64,000 nucleotides of DNA from positions 1 through 64,000 of the forward strand of contig NZ_VRMG01000007.1 in assembly GCF_008040105.1 (NCBI RefSeq), given 5' to 3'. The stretch's first letter is position 1, and each line of letters opens with the position of its first letter. Below are positions 8,729 to 16,987 of the stretch, one piece after another. The notes beneath the pieces are model-generated. The model saw nothing but the letters and a program-made list of their open reading frames with translations. It had not been told where the DNA came from and searched no databases. Source of the DNA: Lacisediminihabitans profunda (GTDB lineage Bacteria; Actinomycetota; Actinomycetes; Actinomycetales; Microbacteriaceae). The translations under genes and the position numbers were made by a program.

Positions 8729-9553
8729 ATGGCCTCATCGAATCCGGCATTCAACAACTCCCCAGCGTTCTCCGATCGCCCGAACACGGCGGGGAAGTTT
8801 CCGATCACCCCCGCGCCGAGCGCCGAGGGGATGACGGCCGAGCAGCTCACCGAGCTGTACAGCCGGCCTTCCGCCACCCCGGTCGAGACCGACCGGATGA
8901 CCTACGAAGACACGATGGTGAAGGTCGTCGTGAGCTTCGCCATCCTGCTCGTCGGCGCGGCCGTCGGCTGGATCTTCCCCGTGCTGGCCATCCCGGCCGC
9001 GATCGTGGGCTTCGTGCTCGCCCTCGTCAACATCTTCAAGAAGAAGCCGTCCCCCGCGCTCGTGCTGAGCTACGCGGCGGTCGAGGGCATCTTCGTCGGC
9101 GGCATCACGAGCTTCTTCGAGTCGCAGTTCCCGGGAATCGCCCTTCAGGCGGTCATCGGCACCTTCGTCGTCGTGGGGGTGACGCTCGCGCTCTTCGCGA
9201 GCGGCAAGATCCGCGCCTCCAAGCGGGCCACCAAGATCTTCCTCATCGCCATGGTCGGCTACCTGGTCTTCTCCGTCGTCAATGTGATCCTGATCGCGAC
9301 CGGCGTGAACTCGGATGCCTTCGGCCTGCGCGGCAGCGTGCATGTGTTCGGCATCCCGCTCGGCGTGATCCTCGGTGTGCTCGTCATCATCATGGCGGCA
9401 TACTCGCTCGTGCTCGACTTCGACAGCATCCAGAAGGGCGTGCAGCGCGGCGCCCCGCGAATCTACGGCTGGACCGGCGCCTTCGGCATCATGGTCACCG
9501 TGGTCTGGCTCTACCTCGAGATCCTGCGCCTGCTCGCCATCATGCGCCGCTAG
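8729..9553 (+). CDS. Bax inhibitor-1/YccA family membrane protein
   Basis: A 274-aa protein with an N-terminal cytoplasmic region of about 65 residues followed by seven hydrophobic segments, matching the actinobacterial branch of the BI-1/YccA (TMBIM) family. Characteristic pieces include LSYAAVEGIFVGGITSFFE and the C-terminal YSLVLDFDSIQKGVQRGAP. Some bacterial members are pH-sensitive calcium leak channels (for example BsYetJ); the role here is inferred only. It ends a three-gene operon and is followed by a strong terminator. Confidence 0.9.
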   Translation: MASSNPAFNNSPAFSDRPNTAGKFPITPAPSAEGMTAEQLTELYSRPSATPVETDRMTYEDTMVKVVVSFAILLVGAAVGWIFPVLAIPAAIVGFVLALVNIFKKKPSPALVLSYAAVEGIFVGGITSFFESQFPGIALQAVIGTFVVVGVTLALFASGKIRASKRATKIFLIAMVGYLVFSVVNVILIATGVNSDAFGLRGSVHVFGIPLGVILGVLVIIMAAYSLVLDFDSIQKGVQRGAPRIYGWTGAFGIMVTVVWLYLEILRLLAIMRR

Positions 9554-9562
9554 CCAACGTCG

Positions 9563-9595
9563 AAAGAGGGGCCGTCCTTCTGGACGGCCCCTTTT
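9563..9595 (+). terminator. Intrinsic terminator after the BI-1 gene
   Basis: A 10-bp GC stem (9568-9577 with 9582-9591) encloses loop TTCT and is followed by TTTTC. AAA precedes the stem, so it could also act on minus-strand transcripts coming from the MFS gene. It begins 9 nt after the BI-1 stop. Confidence 0.85.
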
Positions 9596-9699
9596 CGCTG
9601 CCCGGGCATCCGCGTCGCCGGGCTCGCGAAGGCTTGCGCCGCGGCGCTCTCCTGTCCAGGGGTCTGACCCATCGAGCGGCCGACGACAGCGGAACCGGA

Positions 9700-11145
9700 T
9701 CAGGCGACCTCGGCCGACATCCGCAGCTCCAGGTCTGGCTCGGTTCCGGCCTCCCGCGTCGTCGCCACGGCGGCGCGGGCCGCCGCCGGCACCAGCAGGG
9801 CGACGAGGGCCGCCGCGACCGCGAAGGCCGCGAGCACGATGAAGCCGTCCGTGTAGCCAGCCTCGAGCGGGAGACCGGTCGAGTCCAGGTTGCCGGTCAC
9901 GATCGTCGAGAAGACCGCGGTGCCGATCGCGCCGCCGATGGTGCGCACGTTCACGTTCATTCCGCTGGCCGCCCCGGTCTGGTGAGCGGGGACCGCCTGC
10001 ACGACGAGGCTGGACATCGCGGAATACGCGATCCCCAGCCCGAGTCCGAAGAGCCCGGACTCGACGGCGATCTGCCACGGCGCCGAGTGCGCGAACACGA
10101 TCGCCACGGACGAGACCGCGATCACCGCGGAGCCCATCGCCAGCTGCGCCCGGAAGCTCAGCACCGGTGCCATCGGGCCGCTCACGAAACCGGCGATCGC
10201 CATGGTGACCAGCATCGGCAGCAGCAGCAGGCCGCTCAGGGTCACGCTCGCGCCGAAACCGTAGCCGGTGCTCGCGGGAGTCTGGGTGAATTGGGGCAGG
10301 AAGGCATACACCGAGAACATGCTGGCTCCGAAGAGGAGGGCGACGAGGTTGACCGTCCAGACGGCGGGCAGCCGCATCATCCGCATGTCGATCACGGGGT
10401 TGCCGGAGCGGTACTCGACAACGATCCAGGCCGCGAGCAGGATGGCCGCGACGGCGAACAGGCCGATCACCAGCGGCGAGCCCCAGCCCCACACGTGCGC
10501 CTCGCTGAGCGGCAGCAGCAGGGCGACGAGCCAGCCGGCGAGAAGGGCGGCGCCGGCCCAGTTGATGCGACCACCGGCACGGGCCGGCGACTCCGGCACG
10601 AGGCGGAAGGCGAGCACGCCGACGAGGGTGGTGACGATCATCGGAATCCAGAACAGCCAGCGCCAGCCCAGCGCGCCTACGATGGGTCCGGCGAGCACGA
10701 CGCCCAGCCCTCCCCCGACGGCGATGATCGCGGAGAGGGCGCCGACCGCGGAGGCGACACGGGCACGGGGGAACTCGTCCCGGATGATGCCGAAGGCGAG
10801 CGGGAAGACCGCGCCGCCGAGCCCCTGCAGAACCCGGGCGGCGATGAGCACCCCGATGGCGGGCGCGAGCGCCGCGACGAGGTTGCCCACCGCGATCGCG
10901 GCGAGGGCGATCAGCAGGGTGCGGCGCTTGCCGGCCATGTCGCCGATTCGTCCGAGCAGCGGGGTGGCGATGGCGGCGGAGAGCAGCCAGCCGGTGAGCA
11001 CCCAGGTGACGGTCGACTGGGTGGTTGCGAGGTCGCGCTGGATGGTGGGCAGCACGGGGTTGATGAGGGACTGCAGGAGGGTGAAGGACGCGGCAGCCAG
11101 GGCGAGCACCGTGAAGGTGGCCCCGGGTGAGGTGCGGGTGGACAT
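9700..11145 (-). CDS. MFS drug-efflux-type transporter (DHA2-like)
   Basis: A 481-aa major facilitator protein rich in transmembrane helices. The N-terminal half shows VTWVLTGWLLSAAIATPLLGR and the loop GDMAGKRRTLLIAL (motif A type). ARVLQGLGGAVFPLAFG and GPIVGALGWRWLFWI match motif C-like antiporter regions, so proton-coupled drug export is likely. ATG 11145 is chosen because AAGGA lies 4 nt upstream. It is divergent from a TetR gene, with a TATAAT promoter inside the shared palindrome, and so is probably repressed by that TetR. The substrate is unknown. Confidence 0.9.
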   Translation of the reverse strand: MSTRTSPGATFTVLALAAASFTLLQSLINPVLPTIQRDLATTQSTVTWVLTGWLLSAAIATPLLGRIGDMAGKRRTLLIALAAIAVGNLVAALAPAIGVLIAARVLQGLGGAVFPLAFGIIRDEFPRARVASAVGALSAIIAVGGGLGVVLAGPIVGALGWRWLFWIPMIVTTLVGVLAFRLVPESPARAGGRINWAGAALLAGWLVALLLPLSEAHVWGWGSPLVIGLFAVAAILLAAWIVVEYRSGNPVIDMRMMRLPAVWTVNLVALLFGASMFSVYAFLPQFTQTPASTGYGFGASVTLSGLLLLPMLVTMAIAGFVSGPMAPVLSFRAQLAMGSAVIAVSSVAIVFAHSAPWQIAVESGLFGLGLGIAYSAMSSLVVQAVPAHQTGAASGMNVNVRTIGGAIGTAVFSTIVTGNLDSTGLPLEAGYTDGFIVLAAFAVAAALVALLVPAAARAAVATTREAGTEPDLELRMSAEVA

Positions 11146-11194
11146 GGTTTCCTTTCGAGAGCGGCTCGCGCTCGTGACTGGCCCGATGGCAAGT

Positions 11195-11245
11195 GCTAAA
11201 GTGGAGGGGTACCTCCCATTATATGGAGGCACCCCTCCGTTTAGC
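11195..11245. promoter_or_regulatory. Nested palindromic operator between MFS and TetR genes
   Basis: The arm at 11195-11216 and its near-perfect complement at 11225-11245 frame an 8-nt centre (CATTATAT). Each arm itself contains a smaller palindrome-like site: GGAGGGGTACCTCC (11203-11216) and GGAGGCACCCCTCC (11225-11238). This suggests two TetR dimers bound side by side. The centre holds the -10 box of the MFS promoter, so binding would block both divergent genes. Confidence 0.8.
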
Positions 11246-11247
11246 AA
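11218..11247 (-). promoter_or_regulatory. Promoter of the MFS gene
   Basis: On the minus strand there is a perfect -10 TATAAT (11218-11223) and a -35 TTGCTA (11242-11247) with an 18-nt spacer. The spacer is one arm of the operator palindrome, which predicts tight repression. Confidence 0.75.
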
Positions 11248-11260
11248 CCCAAGGATGACG

Positions 11261-11833
11261 ATGACCGACGCCCCCCTCGTGTCCGCGGCAGTCGCGCGAC
11301 CGCTGAGGGCCGACGCGCGGCGCAACTTCGAGGCGGTGCTGGCGGCCGCGCGGGACGCGTTCGCCACGAACGGGCCGGATGCCTCGCTCGAGGACATCGC
11401 ACGCCGTGCCGGCGTCGGCATCGCCACCCTGTACCGCAACTTCCCCACCCGCGCCAGCCTGATCGAGGCCGTCTACTTCGACGAGGTGGATGCCCTCTGC
11501 CGGGCGGCCGGGCAGTTCGGCGAACTTCCCCCCTGGGAGGCACTCATCGCGTGGCTTCGGCGGTTCGTCGACTATGCCACGACCAAACGAGCGCTGCTGG
11601 ATGGGCTCAACCGGGATTCGGACATGTTCCGAAATGCGAAGTACGCCATGTTCGAGGCGGGGAAGCCCCTTCTCGCGCGGGCTCAGGCCTCCGGAGACGC
11701 GCGAGCGGATGTCGAGATCTCCGACGTGCTCTTCCTGATCTCCGGCCTGCTCTCCGTCTCCTACGCGAACGACGAACAGCGCGAGCGAGTGCTCGGACTG
11801 GCCCTGGACGGCATCCGCCCCCCGCGGCCGTAG
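11261..11833 (+). CDS. TetR family transcriptional regulator
   Basis: A 190-aa repressor-type regulator. The helix-turn-helix lies at about residues 42-72 (SLEDIARRAGVGIATLYRNF is the recognition part). The C-terminal ligand domain contains DGLNRDSDMFRNAKYAMF and FLISGLLSVSYA. ATG 11261 is preferred over ATG 11255 because AAGG sits 6 nt before it. It is divergent from an MFS exporter and shares the nested operator, so it probably represses the exporter and itself until the exported compound binds. Confidence 0.92.
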   Translation: MTDAPLVSAAVARPLRADARRNFEAVLAAARDAFATNGPDASLEDIARRAGVGIATLYRNFPTRASLIEAVYFDEVDALCRAAGQFGELPPWEALIAWLRRFVDYATTKRALLDGLNRDSDMFRNAKYAMFEAGKPLLARAQASGDARADVEISDVLFLISGLLSVSYANDEQRERVLGLALDGIRPPRP

Positions 11834-11869
11834 CTTCTGCAGCCGCGCGTCAGGACTCCGCAGAAACCG

Positions 11870-11984
11870 CCTCGCGGCTCGCAGACACAGCCTCGCGGCG
11901 GGGAAACCGCGTCGCGGCGGGAGTTACGACTCCCGCCGCCATGCAATTTCCCCGCCGCGGGCGGTGATTTCTCCCGCCGCGACG
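11870..11984. repeat. GC-rich periodic palindromic repeat array A
   Basis: Three direct TCGCGG units start at 11872, 11893 and 11912 (steps 21 and 19), followed by three inverted CCCGCCGC units beginning near 11932, 11951 and 11973. The two sets fold on each other around TACG (about 11925-11928). A 20-nt stretch with GGCGGGGAAACCGCGTCGCG (from 11897) recurs exactly at 20014 in array B. This is an imperfect hairpin with units about two helical turns apart. Confidence 0.8.
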
Positions 11985-12060
11985 TCGGATCGCGAGCCGC
12001 GAGGCGTCAGCCGTCAGCCGCCCTGGCGAGTCAGAGCCTCAGAGCCTCCGCCGCCCACGC

Positions 12061-12097
12061 ACAACTCCCGCTGCGACGGCACAACTCCCGCCGCGAC
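12061..12097. repeat. Tandem 20-nt repeat pair (array A2)
   Basis: ACAACTCCCGCTGCGAC (12061-12077) is followed exactly 20 nt later by ACAACTCCCGCCGCGAC (12081-12097), one mismatch. The same unit with the same 20-nt step occurs at 21158-21195. Confidence 0.85.
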
Positions 12098-12164
12098 GCG
12101 GCCGCCTACGACCCGCAGCCGCCGGCGCTCGCCGAGCCGAAGTGAGCGGCGGCAGCGCCCAGAA

Positions 12165-13754
12165 CTACTCCCACTCGATCGTCCCCGGCGGCTTCGACGT
12201 CACGTCGAGCACGACCCGGTTGACGCCGGCCACCTCGTTGGTGATGCGATTGGAGATGCGGGCGAGCACGTCGTAGGGCAGCCGGGTCCAGTCGGCGGTC
12301 ATCGCATCCTCGGATGACACGGGGCGCAGCACGATCGGGTGCCCGTAGGTGCGTCCGTCACCCTGCACGCCGACGGAGCGCACGTCGGCGAGAAGCACCA
12401 CCGGGCACTGCCAGATCTCCTGATCGAGGCCGGCGGCGGTGAGTTCGGCCCGCACGATCGCGTCCGCCTTGCGCAGCAGCTCGAGCCGGTCGCGGGTCAC
12501 CTCGCCGACGATGCGGATGCCGAGTCCGGGACCGGGGAACGGCTGGCGACCCACGATCACCTCGGGAAGCCCGAGCTCGCGTCCGATTGCACGCACCTCG
12601 TCCTTGAAGAGGGCGCGCAGCGGCTCCACGAGCTTGAACTGCAGGTCTTCCGGCAGGCCGCCCACGTTGTGGTGGCTCTTGATGTTGGCGGTTCCCGTGC
12701 CTCCGCCGGACTCCACGACATCCGGATACAGGGTGCCCTGCACGAGGAAGTCGATGGAGGCGCCGTCGCCCTGCGCCTCGAGGACGAGCGCCTCGGCGGC
12801 CGCCTCGAACGAGCGGATGAACTCACGCCCGATGATCTTGCGCTTGGTCTCCGGGTCGGTCACGCCGGCAAGGGCATCGAGGAACTGGTCGACGGCGTCG
12901 ACGGTGACAAGCCGCACGCCCGTGGAGGCCACGTAGTCCTCCTCCACCTGGCGGCGCTCATCCTGGCGCAGGAGGCCATGGTCCACGAAGATGCAGACGA
13001 GTTGGTCGCCCACCGCCTTATGCACGATCGCCGCGGCGACGGCCGAGTCGACCCCGCCGGAGAGCCCGCAGATGACGCGGGACGAGCCGACCTGGGCGCG
13101 GATGCGCTCCACCTGTTCGGCGATGACGCTGCCGCTGTTCCAGTCGGCCGGGATGCCGGCCGCGTTGTGCAGGAAGTTCTCGAGCACCCGCTGGCCGAAC
13201 TCGGAATGCTTCACCTCGGGGTGCCACTGCACGCCGTAGAGCCGGCGTTCGTCGCTCGCGAAGGCGGCGACCGGGGTGGAGGCGCTCGAGGCCAGCACGG
13301 TGAAGCCTTCCGGCGCCTTGGAGACGGAGTCGCCGTGGCTCATCCACGTGGTCTGGTCGTGCGGCTGGCCTGCGAGCAGCGTGCTGTCGCCGTCCGCGAG
13401 CGTGACGGCGGTGGAACCGTACTCGCGCAGGCCCGTGTTGGCGACCTCGCCGCCGAGCTGCTGGGCCATCACCTGGAATCCGTAGCAGATGCCGAGGACG
13501 GGCACGCCGAGCTTCAGGATGCCCGGGTCGAGGGTGGGCGAGCCGGCCTCGTAGACGCTCGACGGCCCACCGCTGAGCACGATTCCCGCGGGGTTGAGGG
13601 CGGCGACCTCGGCCGCGGTGATCGTGTGCGGCACGATCTCGGAGTAGACGTTCGCCTCGCGCACGCGACGCGCGATCAGCTGAGCGTATTGTGCGCCGAA
13701 GTCGACGACGAGGACGGGCTGCTGCGCGGTCTCGCGCGGCGTCGACTTAACGAT
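12165..13754 (-). CDS. guaA: GMP synthase (glutamine-hydrolysing)
   Basis: Converts XMP, ATP and glutamine to GMP, the last step of guanine nucleotide synthesis. An N-terminal class I glutamine amidotransferase ([14 protein letters not shown]; nucleophile Cys in GICYGFQVM) is followed by an ATP-PPase domain (P-loop [12 protein letters not shown]) and a dimerisation domain ending PPGTIEWE. No ATG, GTG or TTG exists in frame near the conserved N-terminus. GGAGG (13761-13765) lies 6 nt before an ATC codon (13752-13754), which I take as the start (529 aa). A GTG about 64 nt further up lies inside the upstream gene and has no ribosome-binding site. Confidence 0.95.
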   Translation of the reverse strand: MVKSTPRETAQQPVLVVDFGAQYAQLIARRVREANVYSEIVPHTITAAEVAALNPAGIVLSGGPSSVYEAGSPTLDPGILKLGVPVLGICYGFQVMAQQLGGEVANTGLREYGSTAVTLADGDSTLLAGQPHDQTTWMSHGDSVSKAPEGFTVLASSASTPVAAFASDERRLYGVQWHPEVKHSEFGQRVLENFLHNAAGIPADWNSGSVIAEQVERIRAQVGSSRVICGLSGGVDSAVAAAIVHKAVGDQLVCIFVDHGLLRQDERRQVEEDYVASTGVRLVTVDAVDQFLDALAGVTDPETKRKIIGREFIRSFEAAAEALVLEAQGDGASIDFLVQGTLYPDVVESGGGTGTANIKSHHNVGGLPEDLQFKLVEPLRALFKDEVRAIGRELGLPEVIVGRQPFPGPGLGIRIVGEVTRDRLELLRKADAIVRAELTAAGLDQEIWQCPVVLLADVRSVGVQGDGRTYGHPIVLRPVSSEDAMTADWTRLPYDVLARISNRITNEVAGVNRVVLDVTSKPPGTIEWE

Positions 13755-14202
13755 TGGTGGCCTCCGGGGTGGTGACGGTGGTGGTCGCCGGCTGTTCCAG
13801 CTCGGCGAGTTCGTGGTGCACACGGCGCGTGATGAAGTGCTCGACGATGAAGGAGAGAAACGGCACGACGCCGCCCAGGGCGATCTGGATGAAGCGGCCG
13901 AACGGCCAGCGCATGAGGCTCCAGAGCCGGAAGTCGCAGAAGAGGTAGACGACGTAGAGCCAACCGTGGGCGATGAGGATGCCGGTGGAGAGATTGACGG
14001 CGCGCACGGTGCCGTCCGGCACGAGCGCAATCACCCCGTTCGGGCCGCCGAGTTCGATCTCGCGGTGAATGGGCGAGTACTTGAACAGCATCTCGAGCAC
14101 CAGCAGCAGAAGCAGGGTGCCCGTGACGTAGGCGGAGATGCGGTAGAACTTGAGCGCTCCCCGGATGGCGGGAACGTCGGAGGCCTTGGGGCGAAGGGGC
14201 AT
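13747..14202 (-). CDS. DUF3817 family membrane protein
   Basis: A 151-aa protein with about three transmembrane helices (residues 20-41, 75-92, 103-123). It shows the DUF3817 family features [19 protein letters not shown], an [13 protein letters not shown] helix and [15 protein letters not shown]. Function unknown. The C-terminal tail is Thr/Pro/Glu-rich. Its last codons overlap the inferred guaA start by 8 nt, indicating translational coupling with guaA. It lies 4 nt after the SURF1 gene. Confidence 0.85.
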   Translation of the reverse strand: MPLRPKASDVPAIRGALKFYRISAYVTGTLLLLLVLEMLFKYSPIHREIELGGPNGVIALVPDGTVRAVNLSTGILIAHGWLYVVYLFCDFRLWSLMRWPFGRFIQIALGGVVPFLSFIVEHFITRRVHHELAELEQPATTTVTTPEATNR

Positions 14203-14206
14203 TGCC

Positions 14207-14977
14207 CTAGTTTACTTCGCTCGCTTCCTCCTGCTCGCGCTCCCAGGCATCCTTCACGAGGCGGTACCAGAGGAACAGGGCGAAGCCGGCGAAGACGACC
14301 CATTCGACCGCGTAGAACACGTTGAGCAGGTTGACCTCCACCTCGGAGGAGGGCTCGGGGGAGTCGATCGCGGTGAGGCCGTCGGCGGGGGCGGCCGAGG
14401 TCAGGTAGCCGCCGTAGACGCCGGCCGGATCGGCGTGCTTCCACAGGTTGATCATCGCTCCCGGTGAGATGGTGGTGAGCTTGCCGCGCTCGAAGTCGGA
14501 GTCCTGGGGACTCTCGCTGGGAATGTAGCGTCCGGTGACGGTCACCGTCGCCAAGGTCTGGCTGGCATCGATCGCCGACAGGGCCGCCTGCGCGGCCTTC
14601 AGGCTGGCCGACCAGCCGACGGCCGCGACGAGCCCGACCGTGCCGTTGGTGCCCGGCGCCTGGTTGACCGAGAAGTGCCCGACCACCCAGTAGCCGGCGA
14701 CGCCCTTGTTGAGGCGGTCGCTCACGATCACGTAGTCGCCGGGCATCCACGCGCCGGTCGCGGTCACCAACTGCGCCGTCGCCCGGTCGGTGACCGGCGA
14801 TTGCGGTTTCGCCACCGAGGTGAGCGGAACGATCGTCTCGGTGTCGCGCTGGATGACCGTGCCGGTGGCGACGCTCCGCGCCAACTGCCACTGACCGAGC
14901 GCGGCGAACCCGGCTGCCAGGGCGAGAGCAAAGACGAGCGCCGCGATCCAGCGCGGGCGACGGGCTACCGACCACAT
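14207..14977 (-). CDS. SURF1 family cytochrome oxidase biogenesis protein
   Basis: A 256-aa membrane protein. The SURF1 layout is an N-terminal helix (RPRWIAALVFALALAAGF, about 8-25), a periplasm-side domain starting LGQWQLARS, and a C-terminal helix (FYAVEWVVFAGFALFLWYRL). SURF1 proteins help insert heme a into cytochrome c oxidase, so aa3-type aerobic respiration is implied. ATG 14977 starts 4 nt after the antiporter stop with GGAG upstream. It is probably co-transcribed with the antiporter pair, the DUF3817 gene and guaA. Confidence 0.88.
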   Translation of the reverse strand: MWSVARRPRWIAALVFALALAAGFAALGQWQLARSVATGTVIQRDTETIVPLTSVAKPQSPVTDRATAQLVTATGAWMPGDYVIVSDRLNKGVAGYWVVGHFSVNQAPGTNGTVGLVAAVGWSASLKAAQAALSAIDASQTLATVTVTGRYIPSESPQDSDFERGKLTTISPGAMINLWKHADPAGVYGGYLTSAAPADGLTAIDSPEPSSEVEVNLLNVFYAVEWVVFAGFALFLWYRLVKDAWEREQEEASEVN

Positions 14978-14981
14978 GTCT

Positions 14982-16331
14982 TCAATACTCCGGGTCTCGT
15001 GTGCGACCGGAGGTCTCATCCGATTGCTGCATCGCCTGCTCGATCAGTCGTTCGGCCGCCGTCGACGCCGCCTCCGGCTCGCCGTATTCGAGCCCCTCGG
15101 TCGCGGCCTCGACCAGCGCGATGTTCTCCTCGGCCATGATCGGCCGCGCCTGCGGCTTGGGCTTCTTCTTGGTGCGCAGGATGACCGCGCCGATCTTCTG
15201 CGAATTGGCCGCCAGGATCGGGCCCGCGATCGACATGATCAGCACGTAGAGCCCGGCGAACGGCACGATCCTCTTGTCGAGTCCCGCACTGATCGAGAGG
15301 GTGGCGAGGATGAGGGCGAACTCGCCCCGGTTCTGCAGGATCACCGTCGCGTTGATTCCCGCCTGCGGCCCGAGCTTGTTCAGCCAGGCCACGAACTGGC
15401 CGGCGATGACGTTCAGGAGGAAGGTCATGAGCACCGCGCCGAGCACCGGCATGAGAACTGTCGAGAATTCGGAGGCGTTGAGCGACAACCCGAAGTTGAG
15501 GAAGAAGAATGCCCCGAAGACATCCCGCATCGGCAACGACAGGTGTTCGATCTTGGACCGGTACTTCGTCGCGCCGAGAACGAGCCCGATGAGGAAGGCG
15601 CCGATCGCATCCGTCACTCCGAGCAGTTCGCCGATCCCGCCGAACGCGACGGCGAGCCCGAAGAACAGGATGGTGAACAGCTCGTCGTCCTTGGTGCGAA
15701 ACAGCCGCGACACCCACTTGCCGCCCCAGCGGGCGATGGTGAACATCACGACGAGGAAGAGGAACGAGACCGCGAGCTTTCCGATCACCGGCCAGATGGC
15801 CGTCTCGTTGCTCAGCACGACGCCGACGATCGCCAGGTAGATCGCGATGAAGATGTCCTCGACGACGGTGACACCGAGGATCATCGGTGTCTCCTTGTTG
15901 GCGAGACGGTTGAGCTCGATGAGGAGCTTCGTGACGATGGCGCTCGACGACGTTGCGGTGATCCCGGCGATGATGAGCGCCTCGCGGGTGCCCCAGCCCA
16001 CCCAGAAGCCGAAGGCGAGGCCCACGGCCATGTTCACCAGGATGTACGAACCACCCGAGACGATGAGCCTGCCGGCGTTGCTGAAGAACTCGTCCTGGTC
16101 GAACTCGAGGCCGAGGTTGAAGAGCAGGAGGATGAGACCGAAGATGGCGATGAGCTCGATGCGACCGGAGTCGAAATTGAGCGGGAACCAGCCCGTGTGC
16201 GGGCTCGCGAGCAGGCCGACGAGCATGTAGACGGGGATGGCGGGCAGCCCGATGAGCTTGCCCAGCCGACCGAAGACGTAGGCGATGAGGAGGAGTGCCC
16301 CGAGAATCGCGAGCTCTTCACCCAGATGCAC
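14982..16331 (-). CDS. CPA2-type cation:proton antiporter (KhtU/KefB-like)
   Basis: A 449-aa membrane protein of the monovalent cation:proton antiporter-2 family with about 12 helices. Characteristic regions include LLLFNLGLEFDQDEFF, SSSAIVTKLLIELNRL, VVEDIFIAIYL and FGLAVAFGGIGELLGVTDAIGAFLIGL. The C-terminus is a short charged cytoplasmic tail without a RCK domain. The preceding gene supplies a separate TrkA-C protein, the arrangement of the B. subtilis KhtTU K+/H+ antiporter. K+ export for pH or osmotic control is inferred. Confidence 0.88.
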   Translation of the reverse strand: MHLGEELAILGALLLIAYVFGRLGKLIGLPAIPVYMLVGLLASPHTGWFPLNFDSGRIELIAIFGLILLLFNLGLEFDQDEFFSNAGRLIVSGGSYILVNMAVGLAFGFWVGWGTREALIIAGITATSSSAIVTKLLIELNRLANKETPMILGVTVVEDIFIAIYLAIVGVVLSNETAIWPVIGKLAVSFLFLVVMFTIARWGGKWVSRLFRTKDDELFTILFFGLAVAFGGIGELLGVTDAIGAFLIGLVLGATKYRSKIEHLSLPMRDVFGAFFFLNFGLSLNASEFSTVLMPVLGAVLMTFLLNVIAGQFVAWLNKLGPQAGINATVILQNRGEFALILATLSISAGLDKRIVPFAGLYVLIMSIAGPILAANSQKIGAVILRTKKKPKPQARPIMAEENIALVEAATEGLEYGEPEAASTAAERLIEQAMQQSDETSGRTRDPEY

Positions 16332-16332
16332 G

Positions 16333-16869
16333 CTAGCCTCCGGGCGGAGCGTCTACAGGCGCCTTTGCCCCCAGTGACAGCTCGCCCGTGCGATAGAAAT
16401 TGAAGGCCTTCGTGACCTTTTCCGGTGATCCGGCCACCACGAGGGTGTCACCCGGGAAGACCTTGAAGTCGTCCGCCGGGGCCGGGTTCGCCGAGTCGCC
16501 CCGCACGACGGCGACCACCGTGAGGCCGACGACACCGTGGGAGGCGAGGTTTCCGAGCTGCTGCCCGGCGATGTGGTCGTCGTAGTCGACGGTGAACCAG
16601 TCGATGGAGAGTCCCGGAATCTGGTCGAGCTTGTCGAGCCCCTCGGTGATCCGGGTGCCCCCGAGCAGTTCGGCGAGGGTGTGCGCCTCGTCTTCACTCA
16701 GGCGCAGGGAGACCTTGTTGGCGTCGGATCCGTCTTCCTCGTCGGCGAAGGTGATCAGGTCGCTGTGCCCGGACCGGTGCGTGATGACGCCGGCCTTGCC
16801 TCCGTCGGCGGTGACGAAGGTGTGCAACACCCCCACACCGGGAAGCTTGACCCGTCGAACGTCGACCAT
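16333..16869 (-). CDS. TrkA-C domain regulatory subunit (KhtT-like)
   Basis: A 178-aa soluble protein. The N-terminal half (MVDVRRVKLPGVGVLHTF, then TADGGKAGVITHRSGHSDL) resembles KhtT. The C-terminal RCK_C/TrkA-C domain (about residues 85-165) includes DDHIAGQQLGNLASHGVVGL and FKVFPGDTLVVAGSPEKV. In KhtTU the partner gates the antiporter in response to pH and nucleotides. GAGGAG lies about 6 nt before the ATG. The antiporter start follows its stop by 1 nt, so the two are coupled. Confidence 0.85.
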   Translation of the reverse strand: MVDVRRVKLPGVGVLHTFVTADGGKAGVITHRSGHSDLITFADEEDGSDANKVSLRLSEDEAHTLAELLGGTRITEGLDKLDQIPGLSIDWFTVDYDDHIAGQQLGNLASHGVVGLTVVAVVRGDSANPAPADDFKVFPGDTLVVAGSPEKVTKAFNFYRTGELSLGAKAPVDAPPGG

Positions 16870-16987
16870 TGCTGACTCCTCACAGGTTTCGCATTCGTTG
16901 ATGCGGCAACCAGTCTATCCGGGCCCGCCTGAGCGACCTCCGGCGTTCGCCGCGCGCGCACCCGTCGTGCGGATGGCGCCCGAATTC

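Larger units (their letters stand above)
11834..12164. other. 331-nt convergent intergenic region filled with GC-rich repeats
   Basis: The gap lies between the 3' ends of tetR (+) and guaA (-). It holds no credible gene. It is occupied by two repeat clusters (11870-11984 and 12061-12097), listed separately. No classic hairpin plus T-run terminator was seen; the repeat stems may serve instead. Confidence 0.8.

Noticed and set aside
8380-11130. 916-codon plus-strand open frame across the BI-1 and MFS genes
   Set aside because: Crosses a terminator and overlaps two recognised genes; low-complexity translation.
11870-12097. CRISPR array
   Set aside because: Units are 8-17 nt with about 20-nt steps and partly inverted; there are no identical 25-37 nt repeats with unique spacers, and no cas genes.
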